From Nitrososphaerota archaeon (lineage in GTDB: Archaea > Thermoproteota > Bathyarchaeia > Bathyarchaeales > Bathycorpusculaceae), in assembly GCA_031282985.1 (NCBI GenBank), contig JAITCR010000160.1, positions 1 through 29,026 on the forward strand: a stretch of DNA of 29,026 nucleotides, in the 5' to 3' direction. How positions within the stretch are numbered: position 1 is the first letter of the stretch; the number at the start of each line of letters is the position of its first letter. Below the pieces are notes generated by a model. The model did not search any database, was not told the origin of the DNA, and saw nothing but the letters and a program-made list of their open reading frames with translations. Below, piece by piece: positions 23,276-29,026 of the stretch. Position numbers and translations under genes: made by a program.

Positions 23276-24874
23276 GTGAGTTGTGGAGAAAAAGCATCAC
23301 TTGAACAGTGCCCATTAGAAGGATCCGAAAAATTGAACAGTTTACAGGTGCCGCTTCAAACAATTTTGAGTCAAACTGCAAAAAAAGTGCCAGAAAAAAT
23401 AGCCATTATAGATGGCAATCAAAAAGTAACTTATCATCAGTTAGACGATTTTTCTAGCAGATTTGCCAGTGCTCTTGTTGATTGTGGTGTTAAGAGAGGT
23501 TGTCGGGTGTCACTATTTTTGCCAAATAGTCTCTCGTTTGTGATTGCATATTTTGGGGTGCTTAAAGCTGGTGGGGTGGTTACAGTTGTTAGTCCTTTGC
23601 ATAAAGAGTTGGAGGTAGAGCGGCAGCTTTGTGATTCGGGAGCACAAACTATTGTTGTTTTAGAGTCTCTTTACCCAATTGTTGAAAAAATTATGGCTAA
23701 GACTTTGTTAAAAAATGTCATAATTACAGTTTTAGAGGGAAAAAAATTTAAAGCGTCAGGTGTTAGAACATGTTTAAACATATTTGATTTTTGGGATTTA
23801 ATTAGGAAATCTGTTGTTGTGTCATTGGGTTTTCGGTTTAGTCCAGAGGAGGATTTGGCGGCGCTTCAGTATACAAGTGGTACTGCAGGGGTTCCAAAGG
23901 GTGTGATGTTAAGTCATACTAATCTTGTTTCAAACGTGTTATCTTTTGCTTCATGGATAAAAGGCGTTTCTGAGGATGTTTTTTTAGCTGTTCTACCGTT
24001 TTCTCATGTTTATGGCATGACAACTAGTATGCTCACACCTATTAGTTTAGGTGCAGAGATGGTGTTATTGCCTAAATTTGACCAGGTTAAGTGTTTACAG
24101 ACTATCAAACGGCATAAAGTGACGGTTTTTTGTGGCTCTCCAACAATGTATAGTATGTTGCTTGGAGAGTTTGAAAAGTATGATTTATCATCTGTTAGAG
24201 TGTGTATTTCTGGTGCTTCTAGGTTGTCGCGGCATGTTCAGGAACGTTTTATGCAAGCGGGTGTTTTTCTTGTGGAGGGTTATGGTTTAACGGAGGCATC
24301 ACCAGTTACGCATTGTACTCCTGTAGATAAGTTGAGGGGCCCAGTTAAGGTTGGTTCTGTTGGTTTGGCTTTACTAGGTACAGATATGCGAATTGTTGAT
24401 GCAGAAACAGGGTGTAGGGTGGTGGCTGTGGGTGAGTGTGGGGAACTTTGTGTTAGGGGTTTGCAGGTTATGCGGGGTTACTGGCAGAATCCTGTGGAGA
24501 CTATGCGAGTTCTTTGTGATGGTTGGTTGTTAACAGGTGATATTGCGTATAGGGATTCTGAGGGTTATGTGTACATTGTGGATCGCAAAAAACATCTCAT
24601 TAAGCATAAGGATTACAGTGTTTGTCCAAAAGAGCTTGAGGATGTTTTGTGTGGGCATCCGGCGGTAAAAATGTGTACGGTAATTGGTAAACCAAATGTG
24701 TTAGTTGGTGAGATTCCAAAAGCGTTTGTGGTGCTTAAAGATGGTGAAGTGAAAGTAACAGAGGGGGAGTTAGTGGGTTTTGTTAATGGTAAAGTTGCAG
24801 GTTATAAGGCGTTAGGGGAAGTAGAGTTTTGCAGAAATCTGCCGCAGGGTTTAAGGGGTAAAGTTTTAAAATGA
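23276..24874 (+). CDS. AMP-forming acyl-CoA synthetase/ligase
   Basis: 532-residue adenylate-forming enzyme that activates a carboxylic acid with ATP, then transfers it to CoA. Core motifs: QYTSGTAGVPKGVMLSH (P-loop), VEGYGLTEASP (A5), WLLTGDIAYRDSEGYVYIVDRKK (A7-A8 hinge) and the C-terminal LPQGLRGKVLK carrying the catalytic Lys. The start is a GTG at 23276; a TATA-like GTATAA near 23217 fits a transcript start about 35 bases before it. The closest named relatives by motif are medium/long-chain fatty acid and 4-coumarate CoA ligases; the acid cannot be told from sequence. Strongly G/T-rich coding strand. Confidence 0.93.
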   Translation: MSCGEKASLEQCPLEGSEKLNSLQVPLQTILSQTAKKVPEKIAIIDGNQKVTYHQLDDFSSRFASALVDCGVKRGCRVSLFLPNSLSFVIAYFGVLKAGGVVTVVSPLHKELEVERQLCDSGAQTIVVLESLYPIVEKIMAKTLLKNVIITVLEGKKFKASGVRTCLNIFDFWDLIRKSVVVSLGFRFSPEEDLAALQYTSGTAGVPKGVMLSHTNLVSNVLSFASWIKGVSEDVFLAVLPFSHVYGMTTSMLTPISLGAEMVLLPKFDQVKCLQTIKRHKVTVFCGSPTMYSMLLGEFEKYDLSSVRVCISGASRLSRHVQERFMQAGVFLVEGYGLTEASPVTHCTPVDKLRGPVKVGSVGLALLGTDMRIVDAETGCRVVAVGECGELCVRGLQVMRGYWQNPVETMRVLCDGWLLTGDIAYRDSEGYVYIVDRKKHLIKHKDYSVCPKELEDVLCGHPAVKMCTVIGKPNVLVGEIPKAFVVLKDGEVKVTEGELVGFVNGKVAGYKALGEVEFCRNLPQGLRGKVLK

Positions 24875-24935
24875 GTTCTAAAAGTGTGAGAAAAGTTCGA
24901 AATCTATAAGAGAAAAAAGTGTCCTTTTTTAAGAT

Positions 24936-27233
24936 GTGTTGTCTTTGCGTGTTAAACTAAAAATCACAGGCATCGTTCAAGGGGTGGGTTTTCGCCCGTT
25001 TGTTTACCGTATAGCAGTGAAAAATGGTTTAACAGGCTATGTGCGTAACATGGGTGATGTGGGTGTTGAAGTATTTTTAGAAGGCAACATATTAAATGTT
25101 AAAAGATTTATGTGTGACTTGTCTGCTGAAAAACCTGTTTTGGCGCAGATTGATAAAATTGTCAAAACTGTTGCAGCAGGTAAAGAAGAGTATGCAGAGT
25201 TTATGATATGCAAAAGTTTGCAAACTGTAGAATTTTCAGGTTCAATAATTTCTCCTGACCTAAGCATATGCAATAAATGTTTAAGAGAAATTCAAAACGT
25301 AGAAAACCAGAGGTATAACTATTTTTTTAACACTTGCACAGAGTGTGGGCCACGTTTTACTATACTTAAACATTTACCCTATGACAGGGAAAATACTACT
25401 ATGCAAGAGTTTTCTACATGTAACTTTTGTCAAAAAGAATACACTGAACCTTTGAATAGACGTTTTCATGCTCAAACCGTATCCTGTCCAAAATGTGGTC
25501 CACAGGCCTACCTTACAACAAATACAGGAAAACTCATCAAAACTTTAAATCCCATACAAGATGCGGGGAAGTTTCTCTCAGAAGGCAAAACTCTTGCAGT
25601 AAAAGGCTACGGAGGCTTTCATATTGCATGCTCCACCACTATCGAGGAGCCGTTATTGAAGCTGCGAAAAGCTAAACATAGAGAAGCAAAACCTTTTGCA
25701 GTCATGGCACGAAATCTTGCAGCCATAAAACAATTTGCAAAAGTCAACCCAAAAGAGCAAGAACTATTAACCTCACAAAACCGCCCAATTATACTTTTAA
25801 ATAAAAATACAAACTACAATCTTTCACCTTTAGTCGCACCAAATCTACATAACATAGGTGTCATGTTACCCTACACAGGCATGCATTACATGCTCTTTGA
25901 CAAAAATGATGACCCCGCGTTTGTAATGACCAGCGCTAATTCATCAAATCAGCCTATAATAAATGACAACATAGAAGCCCTGCAGGTTCTTGGAAATACC
26001 GTAGACTATTTCTTGTTTCACAACCGCAGAATTGCTCACCGCTGTGATGACTCTGTAATGAGAGCACACGGAGATAGGCAAGTGTTTCTAAGAAGAAGCC
26101 GAGGATACGTGCCAGCACCCATCAGGATGAAGCATAAAGCGTTGCGTCATGTGTTGGGGGTTGGTTGTGAGCTAAACAATACAAGCTGTATTTTACTTGA
26201 AGACAAAGCTTTCATTAGTCAACATATTGGTAATGTAGAAAATGTTGAAACACGCACGTTCTTTATTGAAGCTACAGAACATATGTTACGTTTAACTAAT
26301 GGTAAAATGGAAAGTTTAGCTTGCGATTTACATCCCAAATTTACCACAACCACTTTGGCCATTGAATGGACAAATTCGTTAGGGTTACCACTTGTTAGGG
26401 TTCAGCATCATCATGCTCATGCCGCAGCGTTAATGGGAGAACATGGTTTAAACGAGTTAGTAGGCATTATCTGTGATGGTTATGGTTACGGTGTTGCTGG
26501 TGAAGCGTGGGGTGGTGAGGTTTTAATGTGTCAAATGGGCTCGACGGAGTTTAAGCGTCTTGGTCATTTAGAATCCCAGCCGTTGTTGGGAGGAGACGTA
26601 TCTAGTAAGTATCCTGTTCGTGTTGCTGCGGGGATTTTGCAGAAAGCAGGAATAGATATTGAAGAGTTTTTGTTGCAAAACAGTAGCCATTTACCGTATG
26701 GTAAAGCAGAGGCAAAACTGGTTTTAGATCAGTTTCGAAATGGTCGTGTGATGGACTTTGTGCAGTCGTCTAGTTGTGGACGCGTGTTGGATGCGGTTTC
26801 AGCGGTTTTAGGGGTATGTTATAAGCGTAGTTATGAGGGGGAAGCGGCGGTAAAATTGGAGTCAGTGGCGTTTGGGGGTGTAGATGTGTTAGGGCTTAAA
26901 CCTGTTTTGCGAGGTGGTGTTTTGGAGACAACAGATTTGTTTAGGGTGGTTTATGAAAATAGATTAAAGATATCTGTGGCAGATTTGGCATATTCTGTTC
27001 ATGTGTATTTGGCGCGAGGTCTAGGGGAGCTAGCTTTGGAGAAGGCGTGTTGGCAGGGTGTTGGAACTGTTGGTTTTTCGGGTGGTGTTGCAGGTAATCA
27101 GATTTTGGCGAGTTTAATACGGGAGATCGTAGAAGCTGCGGGGTTAAAGTTTGTTGTTCATGAAGCGGTTCCAGTGGGAGATGGGGGAGTTTCTTTTGGC
27201 CAAGCTGTTGTAGGGGGTTTCTCGGGTTTTTAG
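24936..27233 (+). CDS. hypF: Carbamoyltransferase HypF
   Basis: 765 residues. HypF uses carbamoyl phosphate and ATP to carbamoylate the C-terminal Cys of HypE. Domains in order: acylphosphatase-like (about 1-90, GIVQGVGFRPFVYR); two zinc fingers, both CxxC-18-CxxC (about 108-190); YrdC-like domain (KTLAVKGYGGFHIACS, LRKAKHREAKPFAVMAR); Kae1-like domain (VQHHHAHAAALMGEH, CDGYGYGVAGEAWGGEV, GFSGGVAGNQIL). Length equals the family norm. The start is probably the GTG at 24936; TTG at 24939 or 24945 would also serve. Base composition changes inside the gene: A/C-rich in the middle, G/T-rich in the last 1.1 kb. Followed by hypC after 43 bases. Confidence 0.96.
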   Translation: MLSLRVKLKITGIVQGVGFRPFVYRIAVKNGLTGYVRNMGDVGVEVFLEGNILNVKRFMCDLSAEKPVLAQIDKIVKTVAAGKEEYAEFMICKSLQTVEFSGSIISPDLSICNKCLREIQNVENQRYNYFFNTCTECGPRFTILKHLPYDRENTTMQEFSTCNFCQKEYTEPLNRRFHAQTVSCPKCGPQAYLTTNTGKLIKTLNPIQDAGKFLSEGKTLAVKGYGGFHIACSTTIEEPLLKLRKAKHREAKPFAVMARNLAAIKQFAKVNPKEQELLTSQNRPIILLNKNTNYNLSPLVAPNLHNIGVMLPYTGMHYMLFDKNDDPAFVMTSANSSNQPIINDNIEALQVLGNTVDYFLFHNRRIAHRCDDSVMRAHGDRQVFLRRSRGYVPAPIRMKHKALRHVLGVGCELNNTSCILLEDKAFISQHIGNVENVETRTFFIEATEHMLRLTNGKMESLACDLHPKFTTTTLAIEWTNSLGLPLVRVQHHHAHAAALMGEHGLNELVGIICDGYGYGVAGEAWGGEVLMCQMGSTEFKRLGHLESQPLLGGDVSSKYPVRVAAGILQKAGIDIEEFLLQNSSHLPYGKAEAKLVLDQFRNGRVMDFVQSSSCGRVLDAVSAVLGVCYKRSYEGEAAVKLESVAFGGVDVLGLKPVLRGGVLETTDLFRVVYENRLKISVADLAYSVHVYLARGLGELALEKACWQGVGTVGFSGGVAGNQILASLIREIVEAAGLKFVVHEAVPVGDGGVSFGQAVVGGFSGF

Positions 27234-27276
27234 ACCAATTGTTTTTATCAGGCTTCGAAGGTACTTGTCTAATATT

Positions 27277-27501
27277 ATGTGCTTAGCTATTCCTGCTCTT
27301 GTTACAAGTGTCGATGGCAATAGGGCCAATGTAGATTTTGGTCAAGGGGTTTTACGGGAAGTAAATATTTCACTGGTTAATGTAAAAGTGGGAGAATATG
27401 TTATTGTTCATGCAGGTTATGCTATTCAAGTTGTGAAAGAAGAGGAAGCCAAGGAAACCTTGAGAATTTGGAAAGACGTTTTAGAAACCGACCAGCAATA
27501 A
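27277..27501 (+). CDS. hypC: Hydrogenase assembly chaperone HypC
   Basis: 74-residue carrier of the Fe(CN)2CO unit. It begins MCLAIPALV; after loss of Met, the exposed Cys2 binds iron with HypD. The barrel segment GEYVIVHAGYAIQVV is characteristic. A TTG four codons upstream (27265) lies closer to a GAAGG, but the MCLAIP start is required for function and is universal in the family, so 27277 is chosen. It sits between hypF and hypD, a common arrangement. Confidence 0.95.
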   Translation: MCLAIPALVTSVDGNRANVDFGQGVLREVNISLVNVKVGEYVIVHAGYAIQVVKEEEAKETLRIWKDVLETDQQ

Positions 27502-27531
27502 CAACAACAAGTAACGTTTTGGCGAAGAGAT

Positions 27532-28617
27532 ATGACGGGGGAGAATTATGGTTTTAGAGATGCACATTTTGCAAAGCAAATAGTGCAGAAAATCAAAAAT
27601 TTAACAGTCAAAAATGATAAAGTGAAGATTTGTCATGTGTGTGGTACGCATGAGTGGACAATTACTCATTATGGTCTACGTAGTCTTTTGCCGCCAGAAA
27701 TAGAAGTTATCGCTGGACCTGGATGCCCCGTGTGTGTTGTGCCAGCAGCAGAAATTGACCAAGCATTGCAATTAGCTCAAAGAGGCATATCAATAACATG
27801 TTTCGGTGACGTGTTGCGCGTTCCAGGCAGTGAATCATCACTTTTAGATGCTAAAGCTAACGGTGCGGACGTTAGAATAGTTTACGCAGTTTCAGATGCT
27901 ATAGAAATGGCAAGAAGAGAACCAAAAAAACAGTTTGCATTTTTTGCCGTTGGCTTTGAAACAACTGCACCCTCAACAGCTATAGAAACCCTTGAGAATC
28001 CACCAAAAAATTTCAGCTTCTTAGCATCACACCGCTTAATTCCACCAGCAATGGAAATGTTATTAAGTGTTGAGGACTTAAAAGTTAATGGTTTCATAGC
28101 ACCAGGACACGTTAGCGCCATCATTGGATTAAAACCCTATGAAGTATTTCCAAAAAAATACAAAATGCCAACCGTTATAGCAGGATTTGAACCTAACGAT
28201 GTGCTAATGTCAATTTACATGCTAATACAACAAGTCAGTCAAAACAAGGCACAGTTAGAAAACGAGTACACACGCGTTGTAAAACCAGAAGGTAACCCTA
28301 AAGCCTTAGAGGCGATGACCCGCGCATTCGAAGTTTCAGCGGGTAACTGGCGTGGAATGGGTAAATTAGAAAAATCAGCCCTCCTACTTAAAGAAAAATA
28401 TGCTAATTTTGATGCAAGAATAAAATTTGACATACAAAATTCAGAAGGTAAAGACATACCACAGAATTGCCAATGCCACAGGGTAATTATTGGCAAAATT
28501 AAACCAGACCAATGCCCAATGTTTCTAAAAACATGTACACCCGCAAAACCCATCGGAGCATGTATGGTCTCCAACGAAGGAACCTGCCGCGTCTGGGCAA
28601 AAACAGTAAACCAATAA
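27532..28617 (+). CDS. hypD: Hydrogenase maturation factor HypD
   Basis: 361-residue scaffold where the Fe(CN)2CO group is assembled with HypC and HypE. Seen: CHVCGTHE (C34, C37), IAGPGCPVCVVP (C65, C68), FAVGFETTAPSTAIE, FIAPGHVSAIIG and a C-terminal cluster of cysteines (NCQCHRVI, DQCPMF, KTCTP, GACMVSNEGTC) that binds the [4Fe-4S] cluster. Full length. GAAGAG precedes the ATG by two bases, a weak site. The IS1-type element begins 18 bases after its stop. Confidence 0.96.
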   Translation: MTGENYGFRDAHFAKQIVQKIKNLTVKNDKVKICHVCGTHEWTITHYGLRSLLPPEIEVIAGPGCPVCVVPAAEIDQALQLAQRGISITCFGDVLRVPGSESSLLDAKANGADVRIVYAVSDAIEMARREPKKQFAFFAVGFETTAPSTAIETLENPPKNFSFLASHRLIPPAMEMLLSVEDLKVNGFIAPGHVSAIIGLKPYEVFPKKYKMPTVIAGFEPNDVLMSIYMLIQQVSQNKAQLENEYTRVVKPEGNPKALEAMTRAFEVSAGNWRGMGKLEKSALLLKEKYANFDARIKFDIQNSEGKDIPQNCQCHRVIIGKIKPDQCPMFLKTCTPAKPIGACMVSNEGTCRVWAKTVNQ

Positions 28618-28635
28618 GAAGAACCTCAAAAATCA

Positions 28636-29026
28636 GGTAGTGCTCGAGATTGGTTGTGGGTATGTTGAAATAGTTTGTGGTTATGTGGATTGGTAGTGAG
28701 TATGAGTGGTGTTGTTGTTTGTAAAGTGTCCGTATTGTGGAAGTGTAAAAATTGTGAAATTCGGCAAGCAAACTAATGGGCACAAAGGTATACTTGCCGT
28801 AATGAAGAATGTTCCCGCTCAATATTTCAACTTGACAACAAATACCACGCCTGCGAGCCAGGAGTGAAATTTCGTATTCTCAAAATGACCATAAATGGTC
28901 CAGGAGTCCGCGACATCTCACACGTACTCCACATAAGCACAGATGTTATTATTGATACGTTAAAAAAAAGAAAACCGGAACCAACAGGTAAATCTAACAC
29001 ACATTAAGCCCCGTAAAGATACCTCA
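28636..29026 (+). mobile_element. IS1-family insertion sequence, left part (continues past window)
   Basis: The sequence GGTAGTGCT at 28636-28644 has the form of an IS1 terminus (E. coli IS1 begins GGTGATGCT). It lies about 70 bases before an InsA-like coding region, the usual spacing. The right end and most of the transposase lie outside. It sits 18 bases beyond hypD, so it does not disrupt that gene. Confidence 0.6.
28706..29007 (+). pseudogene. insA: IS1 InsA-like DNA-binding protein, frameshifted
   Basis: Two frames together encode an InsA-like protein of about 100 residues. The first frame (GTG or TTG starts at 28706-28715) reads FVKCPYCGSVKIVKFGKQTNGHKG; at about 28789 the match jumps by one base to YTCRNEECSRSIFQLDNKYHAC, then NGPGVRDISHVLHISTDVII, ending with TAA at 29005-29007. 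The CxxC...CxxxxC zinc finger and following helix-turn-helix fit InsA of IS1. A single missing base in AAAGGTATAC explains the break. An A8 run (28962-28969) lies near the end, where IS1 elements use ribosomal slippage to join InsA to InsB; after it the frame of the first segment is open to the window end (residues NRNQQVNLTHIKPRKD). Confidence 0.75.

Noticed and set aside
1..29026. CRISPR arrays or cas genes
   Set aside because: No regularly spaced repeats and no Cas-like proteins were seen in either strand.

Overview
The window reads as a chromosome segment from an AT-rich archaeon, most probably of the TACK group and plausibly a Bathyarchaeia-type lineage. The lineage is an inference from gene content. 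The archaeal assignment is firm: the ribosomal cluster has archaeal order and archaeal-only members (eS4, eL32, eL19, the RNase P protein Rpp29, an EMC3-like DUF106 protein, an archaeal-type cytidylate kinase), promoters look like BRE/TATA boxes, and the elongator tRNA-Met carries a splicing-endonuclease-type intron.

Layout. 1-500: left edge with a possible transposase tail and a pair of direct repeats. 505-5000: a small XRE regulator, then on the minus strand a MarR regulator followed by two ABC half-transporters, a drug-exporter cassette of bacterial (Firmicutes-like) appearance. 5007-6107: cmk and the DUF106 insertase gene, normally the tail of the secY operon. 6302-7561: a plus-strand gene fusing an HhH-GPD/DUF2400-like region to a PD-(D/E)XK-like nuclease domain; it sits where adk often lies and separates secY from DUF106. 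7600-18588: one long minus-strand ribosomal cluster (uL22, uS3, uL29, Rpp29, uS17, uL14, uL24, eS4, uL5, uS14, uS8, uL6, eL32, eL19, uL18, uS5, uL30, Hsp20, uL15, SecY), interrupted by a small heat-shock protein gene with its own promoter. 18966-20442: a membrane-anchored coiled-coil protein overlapping rpiA. 20477-21547: hypE on the minus strand. 21738-21845: intron-containing tRNA-Met(CAU). 21954-28617: plus-strand run of a CofE-like gamma-glutamyl ligase, an AMP-forming acyl-CoA ligase, hypF, hypC and hypD. 28636-29026: the left end of an IS1-family element with a frameshifted insA-like gene.

Functional picture. HypE, HypF, HypC and HypD together make and deliver the Fe(CN)2CO group of [NiFe]-hydrogenases, so the cell should have such a hydrogenase, although no structural subunit, HypA or HypB lies here. 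The CofE-like ligase may point to F420-type chemistry but its substrate is uncertain. The MarR-ABC-ABC cassette appears self-regulated: the same 12-mer, TAACACTATTAT, occurs in the marR promoter and in the marR-ABC gap. The most novel items are the two-domain nuclease-like gene inside the secY region, the variable-loop intron in tRNA-Met, and the Hsp20 gene inside the ribosomal cluster.
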